Positions 33,050-42,072 of a DNA stretch of 64,000 nt are shown here, in pieces. Positions within the stretch are counted from its first letter, which is position 1. Every line of letters begins with the position of its first letter. This stretch comes from Flavobacterium sp. H122 (GTDB lineage: Bacteria; Bacteroidota; Bacteroidia; Flavobacteriales; Flavobacteriaceae): positions 1 through 64,000 of the forward strand of contig NZ_SJZD01000008.1 in assembly GCF_004959765.1 (NCBI RefSeq), written 5' to 3'. The notes under the pieces were generated by a model, which did not search any database, was not told the DNA's origin, and saw nothing but the letters and a program-made list of their open reading frames with translations. The translations under genes were made by a program, and so were the position numbers.

Positions 33050-34739
33050 CTTATCTATAGTTTTTTCATTTTTATTCTTGTCTTGTAATCATTCCGGGAA
33101 ACAAATTGAAAAAAAAGACTCTATTGTTGATGAAAATAAGAAAAAGGGTTCGGAATATCAAAACAAAGCAGATAGTTATTATACACTGGCAAAATATGAC
33201 AGTGCTTTTTATTTCTACACCCAAGCAAAGGTACATTTTGACTCAATACAAAATAAGGATAATGTTGCGTATTGTTTGATTCAGATAGCTAGAACGCAAC
33301 AAGTTTTTGGAGATTATTTTGGGAGTGAAGCCAGTTTAATAGAAGCAATGTCTTATGTAAAAGAGAATAAAGAATATCTTTCAGCAGTTAATAATTTACT
33401 TGGGATTTCAGCAAAGGAATTAAAAAATTATGGAGATGCTCTTCGATATTACAACAATACCTATAAGTTGGCAAGTGACAGTTTACCTAAAGCCATTGCG
33501 CTTAATAATATTGCCAATGTATATTCAAAACAGGGTAATTATAAAAAGTCGGTAAACCTTTTGGGTAAAATTTTGAAATGGAAGTTTTTAGATACTCTTC
33601 CCAAACGCAAAGCCATTTATATGAATAATTTAGGCTATGCTTATACTAAACTTCAGGAAAAGGAGAAAGGACTTCAACTCATGCAACAAGCACTCGCTAT
33701 GAGTAACCAAGAAGATGATTCCTATGGGCGCATTGAGAGTTATTTGTATTTGTCAGAATACTATTTACCATACCATTCAGAAAAATCAAGAGATTTTGCA
33801 CTTCAAGCCTATAAAGAATCGAGTAAGCACAATAGTATTGATGAACGACTGGAAGCTTTGTTGTTATTGATAAAAACTTCGGAAAATAATCGAAATTATG
33901 CTTTAAAATACGCGGTGTTGAATGATAGTATTACCCAAGTGCGCAATACAGCAAAAAACCAGTTTGCAAAGATTAGATACGATGCCCGAATGGTCAATGA
34001 AGAAAACCTAAAGCTAAAAAACAAAAACATGACCATGGACTTAGCTTTGCAAAAAAGTCAAAACGAAACCAATACCTGGATAGGATTTGCCGCCTTATTG
34101 GCTCTTCTATTATTTATTGTATACAATCACCTTAAAAATAAAGGCCGACTCGAAAAGCAAAAAGCGAGTTACTTAACCGAGACTAAGATTGCTAAAAAAA
34201 TCCATGACGAAATTGCCAATGATGTGTTTCAAACCATGTCGTTTGTGGAGACCAGAAAAATTGAAGAACCCGAGCATAAAGAAACCCTTATTAATTTATT
34301 AGATACTCTTTATCAGCGATCGCGAAACATATCCAAAGAAAATGAATCGATTGAAACGGGAGAATCATTTATCGAAAATTTAATAGAAATGATTAACGGG
34401 TACAAGTCTGTCAATCAAAATGTCATTATCAAGAAAGACGAAACAATCAATTGGGGTACTATAGCAGAAATTAAAAAGATTACTTTATTCCGGGTTTTGC
34501 AAGAGCTTTTAGTCAATATGAAAAAACACAGTCAGGCCAGCATTGTTATTGTAAGTTTTGCTAACCATAAAAATGACATTGCAGTAGATTATTCTGATAA
34601 CGGGAAAGGATTCGCAACGCATCAGGTAAAGAAAAGCGGTATGGCTAATGTGGAAAACCGTATTCAAAACATTAATGGAAAGATTACTTTTGATACAACC
34701 GGTCATGGTTTAAAAGTAAAAATTAGTATTCCTAAATAA
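33030..34739 (+). CDS. TPR-containing sensor histidine kinase
   Basis: A 569-residue lipoprotein-like or membrane-anchored kinase. The signal ends near Cys19 (FLFLSC). TPR-type helical repeats span about 40-310 (YNNTYKLA, ALNNIANVYSKQGNYKKSV, MNNLGYAYTKL). A transmembrane helix is near 352-372 (WIGFAALLALLLFIVY). The kinase core is HisKA_3-like with His in AKKIHDEIANDVF, an N-box QELLVNMKKHS, and a DNGKGF/GMANVENRI ATP site. Two membrane insertion signals suggest periplasmic TPR sensing. It is co-transcribed with the response regulator 9 bases downstream. Confidence 0.85.
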   Translation: MNRSPFFLSIVFSFLFLSCNHSGKQIEKKDSIVDENKKKGSEYQNKADSYYTLAKYDSAFYFYTQAKVHFDSIQNKDNVAYCLIQIARTQQVFGDYFGSEASLIEAMSYVKENKEYLSAVNNLLGISAKELKNYGDALRYYNNTYKLASDSLPKAIALNNIANVYSKQGNYKKSVNLLGKILKWKFLDTLPKRKAIYMNNLGYAYTKLQEKEKGLQLMQQALAMSNQEDDSYGRIESYLYLSEYYLPYHSEKSRDFALQAYKESSKHNSIDERLEALLLLIKTSENNRNYALKYAVLNDSITQVRNTAKNQFAKIRYDARMVNEENLKLKNKNMTMDLALQKSQNETNTWIGFAALLALLLFIVYNHLKNKGRLEKQKASYLTETKIAKKIHDEIANDVFQTMSFVETRKIEEPEHKETLINLLDTLYQRSRNISKENESIETGESFIENLIEMINGYKSVNQNVIIKKDETINWGTIAEIKKITLFRVLQELLVNMKKHSQASIVIVSFANHKNDIAVDYSDNGKGFATHQVKKSGMANVENRIQNINGKITFDTTGHGLKVKISIPK

Positions 34740-34748
34740 ATCTACTAT

Positions 34749-35417
34749 ATGTTTTCAAAAATTTTAGTTGCAGATGACATCGATTTAAATAACATTGCCA
34801 CGGAAAAAGCGGTGCAAGAATTACAGATTCCTGTGGCAGAATATGTAAAATATTGCGACGATGCGGTATTGAGATTAAAAAAAGCGCAAATGGACAATGC
34901 TCCGTTTGAATTGTTGATTACCGATTTGTCTTTTAAAGCCGATCATAGAAATGCCACAATAACTTCAGGAGAAGAGTTAATTTGTGAAGTACGTAAAACC
35001 TTTCCATACATCAAGATCATTGCTTTTTCGATAGACGACCGCCTCCATAAAATCAAGAAATTAATAACAGATTATGATATAGAGGCGTATGTGGTCAAAC
35101 ATCGCAATACTTCAAGTGAACTCAAAAAAGCCATTGAGCAGGTATGGAGCGGTACAGAAAAATATATCTCTCCTGCCGTGGCACATGCCTTACAGGACAA
35201 ATCGACTTCAGAAATTGATGATTATGATATTCAATTGCTTACTCAATTGTCATTAGGTATTCCTCAGGAAAATATGGAAGCCAAGTTCAAAGAATTAAGT
35301 ATTACCCCCAACAGTAAGAGTACTATTGAGAAAAGAATTGCGAAACTGAAAGATTATTTTCAGGCGAACAATACCATTCATTTAATCGCCATTGCAAAAG
35401 ACATGGGGCTGGTGTAG
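34749..35417 (+). CDS. Response regulator with diverged LuxR-type output
   Basis: A 222-residue protein: a receiver domain (KILVADDIDLNN; phosphoacceptor-type Asp59 in LLITDLSF; Lys near 115 in YVVKHRN) and a C-terminal helical domain (about 157-222) with the layout of LuxR/NarL helix-turn-helix. Its second half (SKSTIEKRIAKLKDYFQANN) only loosely matches the usual recognition helix. It is the cognate partner of the TPR histidine kinase by adjacency, and followed by a terminator. Confidence 0.8.
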   Translation: MFSKILVADDIDLNNIATEKAVQELQIPVAEYVKYCDDAVLRLKKAQMDNAPFELLITDLSFKADHRNATITSGEELICEVRKTFPYIKIIAFSIDDRLHKIKKLITDYDIEAYVVKHRNTSSELKKAIEQVWSGTEKYISPAVAHALQDKSTSEIDDYDIQLLTQLSLGIPQENMEAKFKELSITPNSKSTIEKRIAKLKDYFQANNTIHLIAIAKDMGLV

Positions 35418-35443
35418 GCTTTACTTTTTTATGATTTCTGTTG

Positions 35444-35471
35444 AACCTGCTAGTGATTGGCAGGTTTTTTT
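35444..35471 (+). terminator. Intrinsic terminator after the response regulator
   Basis: AACCTGC (35444-35450) pairs with GCAGGTT (35460-35466), followed by a run of T. It lies 27 bases after the response regulator stop and marks the end of the signalling unit. Confidence 0.75.
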
Positions 35472-35536
35472 ATGCGTTACGGATTCCCGTAAGGAATGGT
35501 TTTTTAATAGATGTAAGTTTGAATAAAAAAATAATT

Positions 35537-36490
35537 ATGGCAGTACTAGCAATTCCAAGTCCTAAAAAAACAACTCAAGTAGATTTCCCTATTGAAAGGG
35601 TTAAGTTAAGTGTATTGAATATTAATTTGATTAATGATAAATACAAATTCACTACTTCAAATGAAATATTCAATCAATACACTTACGAGGCATTAGAGTT
35701 TTTAAGTTTAGGCGTATACATAGATATAAATCTTAATAGGCTAAGCGAAGATAAAACCGAAATTTCTGTTGAGATAAGAAGAAAATTAGGGACATTCAAT
35801 CAATCTCACGAAGTAACAAAAGCCAATGAGCATTTGGTTAAAATTTTTGATTGTATAGCCAAATTAACAGCCAAGAGTGAGGAAGAAATCGAAAATATTA
35901 AACAACAAAGAGTAATGAAAAATGGAAATACTTCAAATTCCACATCAAAACATCGTGAAATTTCTAATGCTTGGTATGAAAAAAATTGGCTCGTAATATT
36001 ACTGTGTGTTCTCTTTTTTCCAGTCGGGCTTTACGCACTTTGGAAAAATTCATCAATTGCAAAAGGTTGGAAAATTGCCATTACAGTTATTATCTCTTTA
36101 ATTATACTTACAAATCTTGGGGATGAAAAAATAAAAACAAACAGTTCTAATGCTTCAACTGTTTCTTCAGAAAAAGAATCCATAGCTGAAACGGAAGTTA
36201 AAAAAACAGAATCAAAACCTGATGTCGAAATCCTAAAGCAAACAGCAACTTATCAAGATGTAATGAATGCATATACGATTCATTGCAGAGTGAGAAATAA
36301 TACGAGCGAATTAATCTCTTATGTTGATTTGAAAGCTACTTTTTATGATAAAAAAGGAAATATCGTAGGGACAGGGATTGGGAATGCAGCCAATTTTGCT
36401 GCTGGTGCAGAAAAAACTATAGATGTCATGGGAGTGGATATTCAAAATTGTGACAACTACGAAGTTCAAGTAAATAATATTTTGAATTAA
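35537..36490 (+). CDS. Membrane protein with FxLYD-like C-terminal domain
   Basis: A 317-residue protein from ATG 35537 (an in-frame ATG at 35441 lies in the preceding terminator). An N-terminal domain of about 140 residues is of unknown family. Two hydrophobic segments (WLVILLCVLFFPVGLYALW, then WKIAITVIISLIIL) are followed by a Ser/Thr/Lys linker. The C-terminal domain (about 235-317) contains RVRNNTSELISYVDLKATFY and GNIVGTG, as in FxLYD extracellular domains. It lies 15 bases before the HsdR-N-type nuclease gene. Role unknown. Confidence 0.6.
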   Translation: MAVLAIPSPKKTTQVDFPIERVKLSVLNINLINDKYKFTTSNEIFNQYTYEALEFLSLGVYIDINLNRLSEDKTEISVEIRRKLGTFNQSHEVTKANEHLVKIFDCIAKLTAKSEEEIENIKQQRVMKNGNTSNSTSKHREISNAWYEKNWLVILLCVLFFPVGLYALWKNSSIAKGWKIAITVIISLIILTNLGDEKIKTNSSNASTVSSEKESIAETEVKKTESKPDVEILKQTATYQDVMNAYTIHCRVRNNTSELISYVDLKATFYDKKGNIVGTGIGNAANFAAGAEKTIDVMGVDIQNCDNYEVQVNNILN

Positions 36491-36505
36491 TTAAAGTCTA
36501 TTTTT

Positions 36506-37564
36506 ATGGAACTCCAAACACAACTCAAGCAATTGGCGGATAAAATCCACCAGCTTAAAGACAAAATTGAAACCGAAGAGTCAACAAAACATGCTTTTGT
36601 ATTGCCTTTCATTAATACACTAGGTTATGATACATTCAATCCTTTGGAAGTAGTTCCTGAATATGTTGCTGATATCGGAATTAAAAAAGGAGAGAAGGTT
36701 GACTATGCAATCGTTCAAAATGGAGAGCCCATTATGATTATTGAGTGCAAAAATTGGAAAGAAAACTTATCCGTTCATGGTTCACAGCTGTTCCGTTATT
36801 TTCATGTGAGTAAAACCCGTTTTGCACTGTTGACAAACGGTATCCAATATCAGTTTTTTACCGATTTGGACGAACAAAACAAAATGGATGAAAAGCCATT
36901 TCTTGAATTTGACATTGCTACATTGAAGGACAGTGCAGTAAATGAGATAGCTAAGTTTCATAAATCCAATTTTGACATCAATAAGATTTTGGATAATGCC
37001 AGCTCACTAAAGTACATTAAAGAAATACGCAAGCAGATTGATATTGAAATAGAAAAACCTTCTACTGAATTTGTCCGTCTATTTACCTCGAAGGTTTATA
37101 ACGGAAGATTGACAGAAAAAGTTATGGATGAATTCACAGAGCTAGTTCAAAAAGCTTTCGGACAATTGATAGGTGAAAAAATTAATGAGAGATTGCATTT
37201 TGCTCTAAACAAAGAGGTTATTATTCAAGAAAAAGACCAAATTCAAATTGAAGAGCCCGAAAGTAGTCGCGTTCAAACTACCGAAGAAGAGTTAGAAGCC
37301 TATCGTATTGTAGTTGCGATTTTAAGAAGAAAACTACCTACCAACAGAATCGTTTATAGAGACACACAATCCTACTTCGGGATACTATTAGATGACAACA
37401 ATCGTAAACCTTTGTGTCGTTTGCATCTCAATGGAGGCAAAAAATATATTGGATTATTTAATGACAATAAAGTTGAAAACAGACAACCTATAGAAACCAT
37501 TGATGATGTCTACAATTTTGAGAAGGAATTATTGGAGACAGTTAGGTTGTATGAAGCAGAGTAA
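36506..37564 (+). CDS. Orphan nuclease with type I restriction HsdR-N domain
   Basis: A 352-residue protein. Residues 20-130 match the HsdR N-terminal PD-(D/E)xK nuclease domain: FVLPFINTLGYDTFNP, VDYAIVQNGEPIMIIECKNW (Asp and the E-x-K catalytic-type set), then HVSKTRFALLTNGI. No helicase motor follows. The rest is a helical segment and a C-terminal alpha/beta domain (ILRRKLPTNRIVYRD, FGILLDDN, CRLHLNGGKKYIGLF). This stand-alone architecture is common in bacterial genomes and is thought to bind or cut nucleic acid. No methylase or specificity subunit is nearby. Confidence 0.78.
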   Translation: MELQTQLKQLADKIHQLKDKIETEESTKHAFVLPFINTLGYDTFNPLEVVPEYVADIGIKKGEKVDYAIVQNGEPIMIIECKNWKENLSVHGSQLFRYFHVSKTRFALLTNGIQYQFFTDLDEQNKMDEKPFLEFDIATLKDSAVNEIAKFHKSNFDINKILDNASSLKYIKEIRKQIDIEIEKPSTEFVRLFTSKVYNGRLTEKVMDEFTELVQKAFGQLIGEKINERLHFALNKEVIIQEKDQIQIEEPESSRVQTTEEELEAYRIVVAILRRKLPTNRIVYRDTQSYFGILLDDNNRKPLCRLHLNGGKKYIGLFNDNKVENRQPIETIDDVYNFEKELLETVRLYEAE

Positions 37565-37587
37565 CTAACAAAATATAAATAAACATT

Positions 37588-37863
37588 ATGGCAAATTTTA
37601 CAAGTACTGACTTAATTTATAATGACTATTCTCCAACGGTTGATGGTGGTGACAATCCAAAATACATTGGAGTTTTAGACAGAAAAAAAGTGGATAAAAC
37701 AGAAGAATATGAAGTGGTTTATTTTTGCAATCAATTTTTGAACAAGCATAAGTTAACCAATAAGGCATCATTTCAAAAAGTAGAAAAATTACTTCGTGAT
37801 GAAGAAATTACAGATGTAGATGATCGTGAAGAATTAATAAAATGGATTGGAAAGAACTGGTAA
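37588..37863 (+). CDS. Small hypothetical protein
   Basis: A 91-residue acidic cytoplasmic protein without signal or membrane segment. It contains YNDYSPTVDGGDNPKYIGVL and a helical tail ending LIKWIGKNW. I do not recognise it. The reading frame, start and spacing (23 bases after the nuclease, 15 before the next gene) support a real gene in an operon. It may be a partner or immunity factor of a neighbour, but nothing in the sequence shows this. Confidence 0.55.
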   Translation: MANFTSTDLIYNDYSPTVDGGDNPKYIGVLDRKKVDKTEEYEVVYFCNQFLNKHKLTNKASFQKVEKLLRDEEITDVDDREELIKWIGKNW

Positions 37864-37878
37864 TCTAAAATTAGTATT

Positions 37879-38493
37879 ATGTCAAAGAAAAAAACAATTA
37901 ACATATCACTTACTGACTTTATAGATTTTGTAAACAAATCCGGTGGTTCTAAAATGACTAAAGTTAAACAAGTAAAATATAGAGATAGCTACCATCCAGC
38001 ATCTGATTTTTACAAAAGTTTAAGAGAAGAAATTATAGATGTTCATAAAAATAATTTGGATAAAAAAGTCTTAGATGATTTGATTGAAAAATTAACAGAT
38101 TTAAAAAAGAAAACAAATTATCCGTTATCAATATCAGGATATAAAAAATTCTGGGGTAAAAAGAAAATTGAATGGTTTGATCCACCATTTAAACATTGGT
38201 TAATTGGTGATTTAGATATTAAAATAAACCCAGAATTAGGAATTGAATTTGGTGGGAAATTCTATGTAATAAAGCTGTTTTTAAAATCAGAAAAAATAAC
38301 CAAAGATAAATTGTCACAAATTTTGTCTTTAATGGAAAATCAATTAAGAAGTGAGACTGACGATGAAGTTATATTTTGTGTTTTAGATGTAAAGAATGCA
38401 AAATTATATGAAAATGCAAAAGGAGATTTTTCGTATTTACCATTATTAGAAGGTGAAGCTAAAAGTTTTGAGACAATTTGGAAAGCTCTTTAA
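37879..38493 (+). CDS. Hypothetical protein, AT-rich
   Basis: A 204-residue lysine-rich cytoplasmic protein with no signal or transmembrane segment. An N-terminal helical part (residues 1-75) is followed by an alpha/beta part: WLIGDLDIKINPELGIEFGG and IFCVLDVKNAKLYE. Composition is markedly AT-rich compared with the core genes, as are its neighbours. Family not recognised. It is in the same operon-like run as the HsdR-N nuclease. Confidence 0.55.
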   Translation: MSKKKTINISLTDFIDFVNKSGGSKMTKVKQVKYRDSYHPASDFYKSLREEIIDVHKNNLDKKVLDDLIEKLTDLKKKTNYPLSISGYKKFWGKKKIEWFDPPFKHWLIGDLDIKINPELGIEFGGKFYVIKLFLKSEKITKDKLSQILSLMENQLRSETDDEVIFCVLDVKNAKLYENAKGDFSYLPLLEGEAKSFETIWKAL

Positions 38494-38527
38494 TACAATT
38501 TATCGTAAAGAAATAATATTTATATAA

Positions 38528-39091
38528 ATGGGAAAAATATTCATTTTAATAGCACTGTTTTTAATTCTTGGTTGTAAAAATGAGAACATGTCTAGAACTG
38601 GAACTATTCAAGAAAAAGTAGTACAGAAGTCATTGCCGAAATTTGCAACACTAAAAGAAATGCTTATGGATGTAAATGATTTTAGTGAAGATAATAACAC
38701 ATTAAAATTTATCTCTGAAAATGAAAAATCTATGCATGTTCAGGTCTCCAAACCAATTTTAGAGGAAGACTTAGAATCTGTGAAAAAAGAGATTGTAAAA
38801 AGAGATATTGTTTATGTAACATTTCAAGTTTTTGCTCAAACAGATATAGATGAAATAACTATTACATCAATACCTATTGATGGAAGTAACTACAAGTTAT
38901 ATTTTGAAGAGTATGCTTTAACTTTGAAAATAAGTCGAAAAAAGGCTAAGGAAATTTTAACAAGGTACTTCAATAGTGAAGATTTTTCTATTCTATTTGA
39001 AAATGAAAATGAGATTTGGTTGCCTAATAAAAATTTTAATCTTTTAAAGTTTGATTATTTAGATGAAGTTTTTGAAGAAATGTCAAATTAA
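38528..39091 (+). CDS. Putative lipoprotein of unknown function
   Basis: A 187-residue protein with a signal and lipobox at Cys16 (FLILGCKNE). The mature part alternates strands and helices (MHVQVSKPIL, VYVTFQVFAQTDIDEITIT, YFNSEDFSILF). Not recognised. It may be an unstable accessory gene like its neighbours; the low GC and lack of a conserved motif fit recent acquisition. Confidence 0.5.
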   Translation: MGKIFILIALFLILGCKNENMSRTGTIQEKVVQKSLPKFATLKEMLMDVNDFSEDNNTLKFISENEKSMHVQVSKPILEEDLESVKKEIVKRDIVYVTFQVFAQTDIDEITITSIPIDGSNYKLYFEEYALTLKISRKKAKEILTRYFNSEDFSILFENENEIWLPNKNFNLLKFDYLDEVFEEMSN

Positions 39092-39173
39092 TATGTTTTA
39101 TCTTGCTAAGAGTTAATGTAATAAATTCATTGGTTGGTTTTAACTTTACGATTTCAAATGAAAAAAATTGCGT

Positions 39174-39584
39174 ATGATTAAAAAATTACTTTTTATAACT
39201 TTCATAGGTTTAGTTACAGCTTCTTGTAAACAAGAGACTCCAAAACCAAAAGAAAAAATTGTTCCGTTTGCACAAAAAATCCTTCCAGAAGATATAAAAA
39301 CAATTACGCCCGAGGAAGCACAGACTTTTCATAAAAATCCTGAGCGAAAATATGAATACAGAACAGGAACTTATAATAATTATGAATACGATTATGACGT
39401 GATAGGTTCAGATAGTCTGAAAAATCATGTGAAAGGAAATGTAATTGTGAAAGGAAAGTATGGAGCAGGTATGCTTACTGACTCGCTGGGAAGAGTATTT
39501 GATGTGGAGGTAGAATGGACAGGGTTTGATATGCTAAAAGCCAAGGATAAGAGAGGAAATACATATATCCTGAAGACAGAATAG
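39174..39584 (+). CDS. Putative lipoprotein, small beta domain
   Basis: A 136-residue protein from ATG 39174 (a TTG at 39168 is in frame). The signal ends at Cys18 (VTASCKQE). The mature part contains two beta-rich pieces (YEYRTGTYNNYEYDYDV, then GNVIVKGKYGAGMLTDSLG) that resemble the small five-stranded domains of Bacteroidetes lipoproteins. Function unknown. Confidence 0.55.
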   Translation: MIKKLLFITFIGLVTASCKQETPKPKEKIVPFAQKILPEDIKTITPEEAQTFHKNPERKYEYRTGTYNNYEYDYDVIGSDSLKNHVKGNVIVKGKYGAGMLTDSLGRVFDVEVEWTGFDMLKAKDKRGNTYILKTE

Positions 39585-39618
39585 TTCTCTTTCAGGATTG
39601 ATTTAATATTTATATGCC

Positions 39619-39822
39619 ATGAAATTAATCTGTTTACTATTATTATGTATTACTTTTCATTCAGCTGATGAAAAAGTTTATGTTTGTTTTTCAAAAGGAG
39701 CCTCAAGATATCACTATAAAGAACATTGTAGAGGATTAAGTGCCTGTAAGCATGTTATAAAAAAGATGACTATTGAAGAGGCTAGAGAATTTGGTTTCAC
39801 TCTTTGTAAGTGGGAAGATTAA
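39619..39822 (+). CDS. Small exported Cys/His protein
   Basis: A 67-residue protein with a short signal-like N-terminus. The remaining 45 residues contain VYVC, RYHYKEHCRGLSACK and FTLCKW: four Cys and several His in a compact layout seen in other small Bacteroidetes exported or phage-borne proteins and reminiscent of zinc-binding or Ada-type nucleotide-binding modules. The last Cys is part of a typical A-x-x-x-G-x-x-x-C ending. It sits 34 bases after the lipoprotein and 15 before the broken nuclease-like gene. Confidence 0.55.
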   Translation: MKLICLLLLCITFHSADEKVYVCFSKGASRYHYKEHCRGLSACKHVIKKMTIEEAREFGFTLCKWED

Positions 39823-39837
39823 AAAGAGATTGTAAAG

Positions 39838-40647
39838 ATGCGTTATTTCTACATCAGTTTATTAATATGTTTGCTATTTGTCACTACAGTATCAGCTCAG
39901 ATAAAGGTGTGTTCCTGGAATGTTGAAAACATAGGGAAATCAAAATCAGATGAGGATATTGAATTTATAGCTACCATGTTACGTGACTTTGATGTTGTAG
40001 CGATACAAGAAGTTGTTGCAGGTTATGGAGGGGCTCAAGCTGTCGCAAAATTGGTAGATGCCTTGAATAGAAAAGGGGCAAAATGGGAGTGTGTAGTTAG
40101 TGATCCAACCTCAGGGAGTACATACAAAACGGAACGGTATGCTTTTTTATGGAAAAGCCATGTTTTAAAAATTAAAGGAACTCCATGGTTGGAAAAAAAA
40201 TATCAGATCTTAATTGATAGAGAGCCTTTTTATGCTACGTTTAAATAAGGAAGTAAAGAATTTACATTGGCTAATTTTCATGCTATTACCAAAAGTAAAC
40301 AACCAGAAACAGAAATTAAGTATTTTAAATTGTTACCATCCCAATACCCAAATTTGAATTTGATTTTTATAGGTGATTTCAACTGTCCACAATCACATAC
40401 TGTTTTTAATCCTCTTAAAAGTATGGGCTATATTTCGGTTTTTAAAAATCAAAAAACATCCTTAAAAAAGGAATGCAATAGTGATAATTGTTTGGCTTCT
40501 GAGTTTGATAATATTTGGTTTGATGGGAAAAAGAATAAGGTTGTAAATAGAAAAGTAGTTCATTTTTATGAAAACTTTCAATCCCTTGACGAAGCACGAA
40601 AAATCTCGGATCACATTCCTATAGTTGCTGAATTTGAATTTTTATAA
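39838..40647 (+). pseudogene. Endonuclease/exonuclease/phosphatase protein interrupted by one stop
   Basis: A DNase I-like protein of about 269 residues with a signal peptide (ending VSAQ). KVCSWNVENIG and AIQEVVAG (metal-binding-type Glu) precede the stop. GDFNC, SEFDNIWFDG and ISDHIPIV (Asp-His) follow it. A TAA at 40246-40248 splits the frame between FYATFK and GSKEFTLANFHA. Both halves remain in the same frame, with no other damage. It is either a recent nonsense mutation (from CAA, AAA or GAA) or a sequence error. Readthrough is less likely. Confidence 0.8.
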
Positions 40648-40735
40648 TATAGGATTTTAGTTGTAATACTATAAAAGAAATTTTAAAGCATTCAAAATAA
40701 ACTCGAATAAAAAGTAAAAGTTGCGGGATAAAAAC

Positions 40736-40766
40736 AAAAACCTCTCCATACATAAAGAGAGGTTTT
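40736..40766. terminator. Terminator between convergent genes
   Basis: AAAAACCTCTC (40736-40746) pairs with GAGAGGTTTT (40757-40766), an inverted repeat with a loop of about 10 bases. It lies between the broken nuclease-like gene and the KAS III-like gene and can serve both. Confidence 0.65.
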
Positions 40767-40804
40767 GAATAAGGCTTGTTATATGTTAGCTGAGCTTGTC
40801 GAAG

Positions 40805-41863
40805 CTAATATCGATACACAACCGCATTAATATTCATTCCTGCACCCACAGATGCAAAAATGACAACATCACCTTTGTTGAGTTGCTGGTTTTCTATCTC
40901 GCCTTTTACAATCAGGTCGTATAATGTAGGAACAGTAGCTACACTACTGTTGCCAAGTTTGTGAATGCTCATGGGCATGATGCCTTCAGGGGGTGTTTGT
41001 TTGTATTGTTTGTAAAAACGTTGAATGATAGCTTCGTCCATTTTTTCATTCGCCTGATGAATCAGTATTTTTTTTACTTCGCTGATATCAATACCGCTTT
41101 TGTCAAGGCATTCTTTCATAGCCTTAGGGACATTATTCAATGCAAACTCATAAATTTTACGGCCGTGCATTTTGATATAGCGTACATCAGGGTCGTGATC
41201 CTTGTTGAAGGAATTGCCAAAGAATAAATAATACGCTTCGTCGTAGGTAAAACTAGCCGATTCATGAGCCAGGATGCCACCTTCATCATCAGTCAGTTCC
41301 ACAACGGTTGCGCCGGCACCGTCAGAATAAATCATTGAGTCCCTATCGTGAATATCAACAACTCTCGATAAGGTTTCGGCACCTATAACCAGACATTTTT
41401 TGGCCATACCTGCCTTAATGAATGCCTGTGCCTGAATTACACCTTCCACCCAGCCCGGACAACCAAAAAGCATGTCGTAAGCTACACATTTAGGATTCTT
41501 TATGCGTAGGTCAAATTTAACCCGGGTAGCTAAACTAGGTAAGATATCGGTTTGAATAGCGCCTTGTTTTACATTGCCGAAATTGTGGGCAAAAATGATA
41601 TAGTCTAATGTTTCCGGATCTATTCCGGCATCTTCAATAGCTCTTTTCGCTGCAATGGTGGCAATGTCAGAGGTTAATAAATTGTCGGTAACATATCTTC
41701 TTTCCTCAATGCCGGTAATGTCATGAAATTTCTCTGTGATAGTTTCATTAGGCAATGGGAAAGGACTGCCGTCATCGTTTAAAAATACGTGTTTGGCAAA
41801 ATCTTTATTGGTAACTATTTCGGTTGGGATATAACTTCCTGACCCCGTTATTTTTATATTCAT
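40805..41863 (-). CDS. 3-oxoacyl-ACP synthase III family protein
   Basis: A 352-residue thiolase-fold condensing enzyme of the KAS III group. The active-site Cys135 is in DMLFGCPGWVEG, the His in ILIHQANEKM, and the Asn in LGNSSVATVPT. The early GIEERRYVTD and DYIIFAHNFGN segments agree. It is slightly longer than FabH (about 320), and the flavobacterial version may condense a non-standard primer such as a branched acyl-CoA or serve flexirubin/aryl polyene-like synthesis. The main FabH role cannot be told apart from sequence alone. Confidence 0.85.
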   Translation of the reverse strand: MNIKITGSGSYIPTEIVTNKDFAKHVFLNDDGSPFPLPNETITEKFHDITGIEERRYVTDNLLTSDIATIAAKRAIEDAGIDPETLDYIIFAHNFGNVKQGAIQTDILPSLATRVKFDLRIKNPKCVAYDMLFGCPGWVEGVIQAQAFIKAGMAKKCLVIGAETLSRVVDIHDRDSMIYSDGAGATVVELTDDEGGILAHESASFTYDEAYYLFFGNSFNKDHDPDVRYIKMHGRKIYEFALNNVPKAMKECLDKSGIDISEVKKILIHQANEKMDEAIIQRFYKQYKQTPPEGIMPMSIHKLGNSSVATVPTLYDLIVKGEIENQQLNKGDVVIFASVGAGMNINAVVYRY

Positions 41864-42017
41864 TTTTCAGCTTTTTGGGTTTTGCTAAAGTAAATAAACT
41901 AACGGTTTGATTTGTGTTAAAATTTGTTTTTCTGCGTTTTTTGTGAAGTTTGTAAAGAAAGGGCTTAAAATTTTTACTTTCTATTTTTTTAACACGGATT
42001 GAGTAAATTTAATAAAA

Positions 42018-42048
42018 AAATAACCCTTTCTTTACAAAAGGGTTATTT
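42018..42048 (-). terminator. Intrinsic terminator after gcvP
   Basis: AAATAACCCTTT (42018-42029) pairs with AAAGGGTTATTT (42037-42048), preceded by an A-run that becomes a T-run on the minus strand. It lies 25 bases past the gcvP stop. Confidence 0.75.
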
Positions 42049-42072
42049 TGAGTAATGGTATTTTGAAATATT

